Shown here piece after piece: positions 1-7,831 of a DNA stretch of 64,000 nt; position 1 is the first letter of the stretch; each line of letters starts with the position of its first letter. Position numbers and translations under genes: made by a program. Source of the DNA: Chitinophaga sp. CF418 (lineage in GTDB: Bacteria > Bacteroidota > Bacteroidia > Chitinophagales > Chitinophagaceae); contig NZ_FRCN01000009.1 of NCBI RefSeq assembly GCF_900142925.1, positions 338,619 through 402,618 of the forward strand. Direction: 5' to 3'. Under the pieces are notes generated by a model that worked only from the letters and a program-made list of their open reading frames with translations, did not search any database and was not told the origin of the DNA.

Positions 1-936
1 TATACACTCGGTTTTACCGTTGCAATGCCGGCCTTCCTCTATTACAATGGCGATATAGAAGAGTCACCACAGGAGAGCGCCGGTACCGCCTTTTTATATC
101 TGGGCCTTGGCGCCGTCAGCTGGCTGGTTGTAATCGGGTTATATTGCCGTTTCTTCATTAAGCTGGTATTTACCGATAAACACCATTTGGAGAAAACCGC
201 CAAAGAAGGAACTACCATCATAGCAAAAATCATCCGGAAAGTGAAGAAAGGCGTTATTCATGATGCCGTCACACTTGAACTCACACTGGCATTCAGCAAC
301 CTTGTCGGAACGCATATAGAGCTGCCCTACGAGCTGAACGATGGTAAGCCATTTGAAAACCGTTTCGAGGTGGGCAACACTATCGAAATGAGTGCCGGTA
401 TCAATGGTCAGGAGGCGATATTTGTTCCAAAATCATTGGAAGTCTTACGAAATAAAGGCGTGGTGCTACTCTATTCGCTCATTTTCATGCTTTTGCTTAC
501 TGCTGCCATCGTTTACCCTGTGTTTTCGTATAGATTCGAAAGTTTGGGAGCTGGCTGGCGTTTCCTTAGACTTTCGCATCCCTGGATTTCAGTACCGCTG
601 ATAAACATTGGTGTTGGCATATTTATAATGCTCCTGCTGCGTTTTATCGGAAAAGCATCGGGCGACTCGAAGCAATCGCTCCGCATGATAATGTATGGTA
701 TTAAAACTACAGGTACCATCTTAAGCTACAAGCAGACAGGCATGTACATTAATGAACAGCCACAAGTGCAATTTGAAATTGAATATACAGACCATCAGGA
801 TAACAGGCGTAAAACCGTTTTTAAAAAAATAGTTTCACTACTTGACGTTCATAAGCTCGATAATGGACCCAAAGAGATCATGTTTCTGCCAGACGAACCA
901 GAAAAAATTGTATTTTATGAAGACCTCACGGTATAA
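1..936 (+). CDS. Membrane protein of unknown function, 5' end outside window
   Basis: The frame is open from base 1, so the ATG at 25 is probably internal and the gene begins upstream of the window. The visible part has three hydrophobic segments (about residues 27-46, 147-167 and 190-210 counted from that ATG). These alternate with soluble beta-rich stretches, two of which resemble each other (GTTIIAKII and GTILSYKQT contexts). The layout is like DUF3592-type envelope proteins, but I do not recognise a specific family. Its 3' end overlaps the next lipoprotein gene by 20 bp, which suggests co-transcription. Confidence 0.7.
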   Translation, partial: YTLGFTVAMPAFLYYNGDIEESPQESAGTAFLYLGLGAVSWLVVIGLYCRFFIKLVFTDKHHLEKTAKEGTTIIAKIIRKVKKGVIHDAVTLELTLAFSNLVGTHIELPYELNDGKPFENRFEVGNTIEMSAGINGQEAIFVPKSLEVLRNKGVVLLYSLIFMLLLTAAIVYPVFSYRFESLGAGWRFLRLSHPWISVPLINIGVGIFIMLLLRFIGKASGDSKQSLRMIMYGIKTTGTILSYKQTGMYINEQPQVQFEIEYTDHQDNRRKTVFKKIVSLLDVHKLDNGPKEIMFLPDEPEKIVFYEDLTV

Positions 937-1600
937 TATATTGACCATTCTGCTGACCCTCTTTTTTATGGCATCATGTAAGGAGGTCCGAAGAAGTATT
1001 GATGAAACGTTGCATCCGGTCCCGCAAAAAAAACAAGCACCCTCTAACAGTAATGCGTCTTCTTCATCAACTGTTTTTTCCTCATCAACTGTAATTTCAT
1101 CCGTTTCAGAAGAGGTTTCTAAAAGCATTTTCGAAAACGCTGCAACGCTTGACAGCATTCAACAGGCACTACATGATTTGCCTCATCTTAAAGGGAAAAA
1201 GCTGTTCTTCATGGCGGGCTTTTATTTTTATGATTACCGGGGAGGCATGATATCTATCGATCTTCAGGATCCTGATATTCCCGGGAATGTCGATACTTAT
1301 ACCTACAGCAATGGAGCATGGGAAATACAAAAGCCAGTGAAGATTGCCGGTAACCAACATTTTCCACTCGAGATGCTGCTAATGTCTTTGGATGAAGTAA
1401 AATTCAGCACGGCAAAAAAAGTATATGATATAGCAGTGGAAAAGTCAAAAACAATGGAAGGTGCCGAAACTATACAGTTTGTTTACTTTAGTCAGATCAA
1501 AACTGTACATGTAAAAGAATGGTATATCATGATACAGGCAGCCAGGCGTAATTACCGGATTACGTTTGATGTAAATGGAAATTTACGTGGGATGAATTAG
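917..1600 (+). CDS. Putative lipoprotein, unknown function
   Basis: The start at 917 is chosen because the protein then begins with a clean lipoprotein signal: MKTSRYN, a hydrophobic run and a lipobox-like FMASC at residues 16-20. An earlier in-frame ATG at 842 would bury this signal. After the lipidated Cys comes a Ser-rich linker (about residues 45-65), then a soluble domain of roughly 150 residues with no motif I know. Predicted 227 aa. It overlaps the upstream membrane protein by 20 bp and is followed by a strong hairpin at 1681. Confidence 0.7.
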   Translation: MKTSRYNILTILLTLFFMASCKEVRRSIDETLHPVPQKKQAPSNSNASSSSTVFSSSTVISSVSEEVSKSIFENAATLDSIQQALHDLPHLKGKKLFFMAGFYFYDYRGGMISIDLQDPDIPGNVDTYTYSNGAWEIQKPVKIAGNQHFPLEMLLMSLDEVKFSTAKKVYDIAVEKSKTMEGAETIQFVYFSQIKTVHVKEWYIMIQAARRNYRITFDVNGNLRGMN

Positions 1601-1680
1601 CTAAGGGCAGGTAGAAGGAAACGTAAAAGCAAACGGCAGATCCGTAGACAAAACGGGGGTGGTAATGCCTGTTGGAAACA

Positions 1681-1752
1681 AACCCGGCTTTTGAGACCGT
1701 TCTCAGGAAGTCGGGTTTGTTGCGATCTCAGGTATCGGAAACCCGAACAGGG
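1681..1752 (-). repeat. Terminator hairpin plus tRNA-3'-end-like tail (copy A, divergent)
   Basis: A two-part hairpin (AACCCGGCTT pairing with AAGTCGGGTT, inner TGAGA/TCTCA) is followed by GGTATCGGAAACCCGAAC. The same layout of hairpin followed by a tRNA T-arm-like string recurs at 38754, 46685, 49345 and 52261, always in the same orientation. This is the most diverged copy. It can also serve as the terminator of the upstream lipoprotein gene. Confidence 0.5.
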
Positions 1753-1795
1753 TTATCCGAAGTTTGACCGCGTTGCACAGCTCGGGGGAAAAATG

Positions 1796-1803
1796 TAAAT
1801 TTG
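1796..1803 (+). promoter_or_regulatory. Bacteroidota -7 element TAAATTTG, probably leaderless
   Basis: TAAATTTG matches the Bacteroidota TAnnTTTG consensus exactly, with a TTG about 20 bp upstream (1773-1775) as a -33 element. The G at 1803 lies only 4 bp before the ATG at 1808. Transcription should therefore start at or next to the start codon, giving a leaderless mRNA for the Crp/Fnr regulator. Confidence 0.6.
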
Positions 1804-1807
1804 TGGT

Positions 1808-2440
1808 ATGGAGAATCTGAACGAGATAGTTGAATTTAAATCGGTACCCGCCCTTGTGGAATCAATGTATAAGTATGGAATAACAAAAAGCTACAAGGCC
1901 GGCACTATCATCCTTAACGAAAACTCCAACGCCCGATCGATTCCGGTTATCACTAAAGGTGTTCTGAAGGTTATCAGAACAGAAGAAGACGGGCGGGAAA
2001 TCCTTCTTTATTATATAACAGCTGGCGAAAGCTGTATCATGTCTTTCATGGGAGGGTTGCTTAATAAAGCTAGTAAAGTGAAGGCGGAAGTCGAAGAAGA
2101 TGCAGAAATCCTGTTCCTGCCTATAGAGAAAGTATCCTCGCTTATCAGGGAGTACCCGCAATGGCTCACTTATATTTTCCGCTTATATCATAAGCGTTTT
2201 GAAGAATTACTGGACATGGTAAACGCCACCGCGTTCAAGAAATTAGATGAGCGGCTGCTTGCCCTGTTAAAAAAGAAAGTCGGGGTTACACAATCCTCCA
2301 CCATATTAATTACACACGAACAATTAGCGAATGAACTTGGAACAGCCCGTGTAGTTGTTTCCAGGCTGCTAAAGCAATTGGAAGAGGATGGTATTGTGCA
2401 GCTTGGGCGCAATAAGATCGTGCTAAAATCGCATACATAG
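1808..2440 (+). CDS. Crp/Fnr family transcriptional regulator
   Basis: 210 aa with the standard two-domain layout: a cyclic-nucleotide-binding-like beta barrel (about residues 20-125) and a C-terminal winged helix (about 150-205) whose recognition region reads HEQLANELGTARVVVSRLLK. It heads a sulfur-metabolism cluster on the same strand. In Bacteroidota this kind of regulator commonly sits next to TauE, sulfide:quinone reductase, persulfide dioxygenase and YeeE genes. A GTAAC-N4-GTTAC dyad at 2823 is a plausible target. The effector is unknown, and no Cys cluster for an Fe-S sensor is visible. Confidence 0.9.
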   Translation: MENLNEIVEFKSVPALVESMYKYGITKSYKAGTIILNENSNARSIPVITKGVLKVIRTEEDGREILLYYITAGESCIMSFMGGLLNKASKVKAEVEEDAEILFLPIEKVSSLIREYPQWLTYIFRLYHKRFEELLDMVNATAFKKLDERLLALLKKKVGVTQSSTILITHEQLANELGTARVVVSRLLKQLEEDGIVQLGRNKIVLKSHT

Positions 2441-2527
2441 CGGTAGTGGCTGTAAATCATCCGTTTGCAGCGCCTGAAATGAACCTCCCCGCAATGACTT
2501 CACCATGAATTATTATGAATTAGTTAG

Positions 2528-2734
2528 CCCGATTCTCTCGTCAGATTCCTGTCATCGCTTGCCCACGCCGTCGTCCATTGGAAATTCCTGCTCATTGTTA
2601 CGCTGATTGCTGTAGTTGGGGTATTTATTGGCGCTTCTATCTCCCGAAAGATCGATGGAAAGAAATTGAAGCCAGCTTTTGGCTGGTTTGTACTGATCAT
2701 GGGCATCTATATCATAGTAAAGAAATCTGGCTAA
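2528..2734 (+). pseudogene. Relic of a TauE/SafE sulfite exporter (C-terminal end)
   Basis: One frame, open only after a stop at 2525, encodes about 68 residues ending in LKPAFGWFVLIMGIYII and a TAA at 2732. This is the characteristic C-terminus of Bacteroidota TauE/SafE permeases, with the preceding IGASISRKI segment. There is no start codon, and about three quarters of the protein is missing. It lies between the regulator and the MBL/rhodanese gene, where an intact exporter is usual in related clusters. I infer a deletion. Confidence 0.75.
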
Positions 2735-2735
2735 A

Positions 2736-2867
2736 ATGAAGACTATTATGATGAAAACGCATTATCACATATTAGTTGTCGGCGGTGGTATGTACGTGCT
2801 GCAATCGAAAATATTTCCTTGTGTAACCAAAGTTACTGTACGTGCGGAAATATTGAAGGACTTTTGA
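2736..2867 (+). pseudogene. Relic of an FAD/NAD(P) oxidoreductase (sulfide:quinone reductase-like) N-terminus
   Basis: A 43-codon frame begins one base after the TauE relic stop. It reads KTHYHILVVGGG, the first beta strand and GxGxxG start of the FAD-binding Rossmann fold seen at the N-terminus of sulfide:quinone reductase-like proteins. After the third glycine the sequence leaves the family (MYVLQSK...). Only the N-terminal stub therefore remains, fused to unrelated downstream sequence. The combination fits a deletion that removed most of the flavoprotein gene. Confidence 0.65.
2823..2836. promoter_or_regulatory. Dyad GTAAC-CAAA-GTTAC, candidate Crp/Fnr operator
   Basis: A perfect inverted repeat with 5-bp arms and a 4-bp spacer lies 75 bp upstream of the persulfide dioxygenase gene. 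The size and symmetry suit a Crp/Fnr-family dimer, and a Crp/Fnr gene lies 400 bp upstream. Assigning it to that protein is inference. Confidence 0.45.
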
Positions 2868-2910
2868 ATTATAAGAATTAGCAACGTAAGAACAAAAAAC
2901 AGATATAAAT

Positions 2911-4293
2911 ATGTTTTTTCAACGCATTTATGATAAAAGCCTTGCGCAGGCGAGTTATATAATAGGCTGTCAGGCCAAAGGGGAAGCCATCGTTATTGAT
3001 CCGCAAAGAGATATTGATGTATACCTGGAGATTGCTAAGCAAAACGATCTGAAGATCACGCATACTGCCGAAACGCATATCCATGCTGATTTCCTTTGCG
3101 GTTCGCGCGAACTTGTCGCCGCCACCGGCGCGGAGCTCTATCTTTCAGATGAAGGTGGGCAGGATTGGCAATACGAGTTTCCACATAATGGCTTAAAGCA
3201 TGGAGATAAAATTACAGTGGGTAACCTGACACTCGAAGTCCTGCATACACCCGGGCACACACCTGAGAGCATTAGCTTCCTGCTGACTGACCACCCGGCT
3301 ACCGACAAACCTGTTATGATCTTTACGGGAGATTTTGTTTTCGTGGGAGACATTGGACGTCCTGACCTCCTGGAAAAAGCCGCAGGCATCATCGGCTCCA
3401 GGCAAAAGGGGGCCAAACAGATGTACGAATCCATCCGGCGTTTTACTGAACTTCCCGACTATGTTCAGGTTTGGCCCGGTCATGGCGCGGGGTCTGCCTG
3501 TGGTAAGGCATTGGGTGCCGTTCCTGGTTCTACGGTAGGCTACGAAAAGATTCGCAACTGGGCCTTCAGGTACGATAATGATGAACAAGGCTTTGTTGAT
3601 TATCTGCTGGAAGGACAACCAGAGCCGCCTAAATACTTCGCCATGATGAAGCACCTGAATAAAGTGGACCGCCCATTACTGGTGGAGGTGCCGAAACGTC
3701 CCAAACTTAGCAATAGAGAGTTTCTTTCAGCCTATAAAAATGGTCTGATAGTCATTGATACCCGCAATAAGGTGGAGTATGCCAGGGGGTATATTCCCGG
3801 CAGCCTGAATATCCAGGGTAACAATGCTTTTTCTACCTGGATGGGATGGAAGATCAGTTATGAGAAGCAATTCATTTTGGTTGCGGATGATCATCAAATT
3901 GAAGACCTGACCCGCAAATTGATGCGTATTGGAATGGACAACATGTATGGATATGTGTCTGATGTGCAGAACCTGGGACTGGAATTGCAAATGGCCGATG
4001 TGATCGATATTGAAGAATTTAAATCCTATATCGGTAAGGACGGCGTGCAGATTGTAGATGTGCGTGGAGAAAGCGAATACCAATCCGGGCATATTGAGGG
4101 TGCTGATCATGTGTTTGCAGGAACATTGCAGCACAATCTGGACCAGATTAGCAGGGATAAACAGGTCGTGCTCCATTGCCAGGCAGGAGACCGCTCAACA
4201 ATAGCCTATTCCATATTACGAAAGCATGGATTTGACAACGTGAAGAATTATTCGGGTGGAATGAAAGAGTGGAAAGAGAAAGGGAATTCGTGA
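2911..4293 (+). CDS. MBL-fold persulfide dioxygenase-like protein with two rhodanese domains
   Basis: 460 aa. Residues 1-235 are a glyoxalase-II/ETHE1-type metallo-beta-lactamase domain, with metal ligands in THIHAD (His56, His58, Asp60), HTPGHTPES, TGDFVFVGDIGRPDL and WPGHGAG. The first rhodanese domain (about 260-355) has no catalytic Cys. The second (about 365-455) carries the active loop CQAGDRS. The family oxidises glutathione or other persulfides and moves sulfane sulfur in the cytoplasm. The residue after HxHxD is Phe rather than the His found in many glyoxalase-II enzymes. It sits with YeeE-type thiosulfate transporter genes, pointing to sulfane-sulfur handling or detoxification. Confidence 0.9.
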   Translation: MFFQRIYDKSLAQASYIIGCQAKGEAIVIDPQRDIDVYLEIAKQNDLKITHTAETHIHADFLCGSRELVAATGAELYLSDEGGQDWQYEFPHNGLKHGDKITVGNLTLEVLHTPGHTPESISFLLTDHPATDKPVMIFTGDFVFVGDIGRPDLLEKAAGIIGSRQKGAKQMYESIRRFTELPDYVQVWPGHGAGSACGKALGAVPGSTVGYEKIRNWAFRYDNDEQGFVDYLLEGQPEPPKYFAMMKHLNKVDRPLLVEVPKRPKLSNREFLSAYKNGLIVIDTRNKVEYARGYIPGSLNIQGNNAFSTWMGWKISYEKQFILVADDHQIEDLTRKLMRIGMDNMYGYVSDVQNLGLELQMADVIDIEEFKSYIGKDGVQIVDVRGESEYQSGHIEGADHVFAGTLQHNLDQISRDKQVVLHCQAGDRSTIAYSILRKHGFDNVKNYSGGMKEWKEKGNS

Positions 4294-4333
4294 AATTATC
4301 TGTAATGAAATAAAATAATGCAAGGAAAATAGA

Positions 4334-4906
4334 ATGATAAAAATGTTACACTTATTAAAACAACCCTGGCCCTGGTATGTGGCAGGGCCATTGATCGGGC
4401 TTACAGTTCCGGCATTGTTATTACTTGGCAATAAATCTTTCGGGATCAGTTCATCGCTTCGTCATATCTGTGCATCCTGTATGCCGGCTAATATCCCTTT
4501 TTTCAAGTATGACTGGAAAAAAGAAGCGTGGAATCTGTTCTTTATATGCGGTATTCTCCTGGGAGGTATGCTAACCGTGAAGTTGCTGGGCGATCCCAAT
4601 CCTGTATCGGTAAATCCCACTTTAGCCAAAGAATTGGCCGGCTACGGTATTACCGATTATAGGAATCTGATTCCGGAAGATATCATGAACTGGCGGTCTT
4701 TGTTCACCTTGAAAGGGTTTCTGTTAATGATACCAGGTGGGTTTCTGGTGGGATTTGGAAGCCGTTATGCAGGTGGTTGCACCAGCGGTCATGCTATTAT
4801 GGGACTCTCCAACCTGCAATGGGCGTCGTTGGTGGCAACAGTCTGTTTTATGATCGGCGGGTTTATCATGGCGAACCTGATACTCCCTCTTATCCTGTCA
4901 CTTTAA
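4334..4906 (+). CDS. YeeE/YedE family protein (thiosulfate-transporter half)
   Basis: 190 aa, several hydrophobic segments. The signature AGGCTSGHAIMGLS loop (about residues 149-162) holds the conserved Cys of the YeeE/YedE (DUF395) fold, and there is a CASCMPAN loop near residue 48. In this family conserved Cys residues relay thiosulfate through the membrane. Here the transporter is split into two half-size genes; the partner starts at 4918. An AAGGAAAAT stretch lies just upstream of the ATG. Confidence 0.85.
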   Translation: MIKMLHLLKQPWPWYVAGPLIGLTVPALLLLGNKSFGISSSLRHICASCMPANIPFFKYDWKKEAWNLFFICGILLGGMLTVKLLGDPNPVSVNPTLAKELAGYGITDYRNLIPEDIMNWRSLFTLKGFLLMIPGGFLVGFGSRYAGGCTSGHAIMGLSNLQWASLVATVCFMIGGFIMANLILPLILSL

Positions 4907-4917
4907 ATCCTGAAGCA

Positions 4918-5418
4918 ATGAAGCAAAATACATCTATGGAAAAAGATTTGGAAATCAGATCACAGGATGCCATGTGTGTCAATGAAAGTCAACTCAGTCA
5001 CAAATGGTATCACAATATTAAATACGCCGTCGTGGGAATATTCTTCGGGGTGATTTTTGTAAAGTCCGAAGCTATTAGCTGGTTCCGTATACAGGAGATG
5101 TTTCGTCTGCAATCCTTTCATATGTACGGCATTATTGGTAGTGCGGTCATTGTAGGCATTGTCTCTTTGTGGTTGATCAGGAAGTTCAACATAAAAACTA
5201 TCTATGGAGAACCGATCCATGTTTCGCCCAAGAAATTTAATAAAGGGCAAATATATGGTGGGCTTATTTTCGGTCTTGGATGGGCTGCAACAGGAGCATG
5301 TCCTGGTCCACTGTTTGCGCAGATTGGCGCGGGGGCAACTGTTATCGCACTTACTTTGTTGAGCGCTATTGCCGGAACCTGGGTATATGGTTTCTTCAGG
5401 GAGAAGCTGCCCCACTAA
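4918..5418 (+). CDS. DUF6691/YeeE-YedE-like second half transporter subunit
   Basis: 166 aa from the ATG at 4918, 11 bp after the preceding stop. A 45-residue polar N-terminus is followed by four hydrophobic segments. The C-terminal part contains GLGWAATGACPGPLFAQIG, the conserved Cys-Pro motif of the second half of YeeE/YedE proteins. With the preceding gene it likely forms a heteromeric thiosulfate uptake channel that supplies the persulfide dioxygenase/rhodanese pathway. Confidence 0.85.
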   Translation: MKQNTSMEKDLEIRSQDAMCVNESQLSHKWYHNIKYAVVGIFFGVIFVKSEAISWFRIQEMFRLQSFHMYGIIGSAVIVGIVSLWLIRKFNIKTIYGEPIHVSPKKFNKGQIYGGLIFGLGWAATGACPGPLFAQIGAGATVIALTLLSAIAGTWVYGFFREKLPH

Positions 5419-5451
5419 ATTTCCGAGGGAATTGCAGCCTCCATTCGCCTT

Positions 5452-6219
5452 CTATTCAGGCCTATTTAAGAAAGGTTTCAGCAGATCTATCGGTATGGGG
5501 AAGATCGTAGTGGAATTTTTCTCAGTCGCAATTTCTCTAAGTGTCTGCAGATAACGTAACGTGAGCGCACTGGGTTGTTCACTCAACACTTTTGCCGCGT
5601 CGGCAAGGCGTTGGGAAGCCTGAAATTCACCTTCTGCGGCTATGACCTTGGAACGACGCTCCCTTTCCGCTTCTGCCTGTTTGGCCATGGCTCGCTGCAT
5701 CTCCTGCGGGAGATCTATCTGCTTTACTTCTACATTGGAGACTTTTACCCCCCAGGGTTCTGTATGTTTGTCGATGATCTGTTGCAGTTTCATGTTGATC
5801 TTTTCCCTTTGTGAGAGCAGATCGTCCAGGTCTGATTGCCCCAGTACACTACGCAGTGTGGTCTGCGAAAGCTGAGAGGTGGCCATCAGGTGATTTTCTA
5901 CCTGTATAACGGCCTTGCTGGGTTGGACCACCCGGAAGTACACGACTGCATTTACCTTGACGGATACATTATCCTGGGTGATAATATCCTGGGAAGGTAC
6001 ATCCATGACTACCGTGCGCAGACTGATCTTTACCATTTTATCAATGATGGGGATGAGCAGTATTAATCCTGGCCCGCGTACACCATCAGGAGAAACCAGT
6101 CGTCCCAGGCGGAATACAACGCCACGCTCATATTCCCGCAGGATGCGGATTGCATTTGTAAGCAGGATGACCGCAAAAAGGACAATGACGATTATCCAGA
6201 TAGAATAATATGACATCAT
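5452..6219 (-). CDS. Slipin family (SPFH/Band 7) membrane protein
   Basis: 255 aa: one N-terminal transmembrane helix (about 5-25), then an SPFH domain beginning REYERGVVFRLGRL, and a C-terminal Ala/Glu/Arg-rich helix (KQAEAERERRSKVIAAEGE). Prokaryotic stomatins oligomerise at the membrane and are cleaved by the NfeD-type protease encoded next to them. The NfeD gene lies 18 bp upstream on the same strand, the usual operon. Confidence 0.92.
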   Translation of the reverse strand: MMSYYSIWIIVIVLFAVILLTNAIRILREYERGVVFRLGRLVSPDGVRGPGLILLIPIIDKMVKISLRTVVMDVPSQDIITQDNVSVKVNAVVYFRVVQPSKAVIQVENHLMATSQLSQTTLRSVLGQSDLDDLLSQREKINMKLQQIIDKHTEPWGVKVSNVEVKQIDLPQEMQRAMAKQAEAERERRSKVIAAEGEFQASQRLADAAKVLSEQPSALTLRYLQTLREIATEKNSTTIFPIPIDLLKPFLNRPE

Positions 6220-6237
6220 AGCATTGACTGTTTTATA

Positions 6238-7521
6238 TCAGGTAATTAAATGTCCAACAATTAAGTTGAGTTGCTTCACTGCGATAATTCGTATCTTTTC
6301 TCCTTGTTCTATCTGCCCCTCAACAGATTCTGCTTTCCATATTTCCCCGTGTACCATTATATTTCCCGATGGGTTCAGTATATCCAGCGCTTCACCGGTT
6401 TCACCTACCATTGCTTCAATGCCGGTTGCCGGCTTTGCGCGCTGGGCCCTCAATCCTGCACCTATGATAAACAGAAAGAAAAGTGTGGTAACTGTGACCG
6501 CAGCGATGATCACACTGAGTGATATCCTGACAGATTCCAATGCGGAATCTGAATGGATCAGCATAAGAGAGCCCAGCAGCAGAGAAACAATACCACCGAT
6601 TGTCAACATTCCATGACTGATGATCTTTATCTCCAGTACAAAAAGTACAATGGCAAATATAATCAGTGCCAGCCCGGCGTAATTGACAGGAAGGGCCTGC
6701 ATGGAGTAGAAGGCTATCACCAGCGATATCACGCCTACAATGCCGGGTAGTATGGCGCCCGGGTTATATAGCTCGAACAGTATGCCGTAGAAGCCCAGCA
6801 ATAGCAGTATATAGATAACATTTGGGTCGGTAAGCACTGACAATATTTTTTCTGTCATGCCCATCTGCAGCGTTTCTGTCTGCGCATATTTTGTATGTAA
6901 TACCTTAATGCCAGCTGATGTATTTACGCCTTTGCCATCGATACGGTTTAGCAATTCCTGTTGGTTAGCGGCCACCAGGTCTATTACTTTTTTTTCCAGT
7001 GCTTCATTTTCTGTAATGGAAAGGCTCTTTCGGACCGACTGCTCTGCCCATTCCAGATTCCTGTTCCGTCGGCTGGCGATGGATCGGATGAATGCCGCGG
7101 CATCATTCGTCACTTTTTCACTCATCACCGTATCCATGCCCTGTAAGCCCACCGGATGCGCCGCCCCGATATTGGTGCCAGGCGCCATCGCCGCTATATG
7201 CGCAGCTATGGTCACAAAAACGCCTGCAGAGCCGGCATGTGCACCTCCGGGGGCAACATATACCACAATGGGCAGGGGAGCTTCCAGTAAGTCATGTACA
7301 ATGTTGCGGGTAGATTGTAGTAATCCGCCGGGGGTATTAAGGTAAATAACCAGACAAGTGGCCTTTTCAGCATTGGCCTTGTTGATACAGTGATGGATAA
7401 AATCAGCAGATACAGGATTGATGCTTCCATCAATCCTTATAATAAATACCTTTTGTGCTATAAGTATCGATGGAATCAGAAAGAGTAGGGCGAAAAAGAT
7501 GATAACCCGCTTCATAAGCAA
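6238..7521 (-). CDS. NfeD family membrane serine protease (long form)
   Basis: 427 aa. A signal peptide (1-22) precedes a ClpP-class Ser-Lys protease domain, with the nucleophile in AHAGSAGVFV and a downstream GTNIGAAHPVG loop. Four to five transmembrane helices follow (about 235-370), then a C-terminal OB-fold NfeD domain (about 375-427). This is the long NfeD (PH1510-like) that cuts stomatin/slipin C-termini. It is first gene of the two-gene operon with the slipin gene. Confidence 0.92.
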   Translation of the reverse strand: MLMKRVIIFFALLFLIPSILIAQKVFIIRIDGSINPVSADFIHHCINKANAEKATCLVIYLNTPGGLLQSTRNIVHDLLEAPLPIVVYVAPGGAHAGSAGVFVTIAAHIAAMAPGTNIGAAHPVGLQGMDTVMSEKVTNDAAAFIRSIASRRNRNLEWAEQSVRKSLSITENEALEKKVIDLVAANQQELLNRIDGKGVNTSAGIKVLHTKYAQTETLQMGMTEKILSVLTDPNVIYILLLLGFYGILFELYNPGAILPGIVGVISLVIAFYSMQALPVNYAGLALIIFAIVLFVLEIKIISHGMLTIGGIVSLLLGSLMLIHSDSALESVRISLSVIIAAVTVTTLFFLFIIGAGLRAQRAKPATGIEAMVGETGEALDILNPSGNIMVHGEIWKAESVEGQIEQGEKIRIIAVKQLNLIVGHLIT

Positions 7522-7831
7522 GGTATAACATGGATGATATTATTTATCTAAGTTAAGCAATTTTAGCCCCATTTCCCTATAAAATATAGGGCGTCGCTAC
7601 TCATTATCAGTAGGAACGTTCATGACTGAACATAACTTGTATCAAAACCGGACACATTTTCGCCATGTGAATTATTAATTAATTAGTTATCATCATTTTG
7701 TATTCAGGCATTTTCTTAGCTTGCAGTACAGCTGGAATATTTATCTGCACTGGTTAGCAGCTTCATTTAATGTTTCGCTAATGCTAAACAGCCTTAGTGA
7801 GCCCTCTTAGGAGGTTGAAAATATAATAGCG
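7522..7831. other. Divergent intergenic region with a short perfect dyad
   Basis: 310 bp between the divergent nfeD and ABC permease genes, with no coding potential seen. CCCTATA-AAA-TATAGGG at 7575-7591 is a perfect 7-bp inverted repeat 55-70 bp upstream of nfeD and could be an operator or part of its promoter. An AGGAGG lies near 7809 but is 17 nt from the permease ATG, farther than a working Shine-Dalgarno usually is. Confidence 0.4.

Noticed and set aside
7809..7814. AGGAGG as a strong Shine-Dalgarno for the ABC permease
   Set aside because: It is 17 nt from the ATG, too far, and this phylum rarely depends on such sites.
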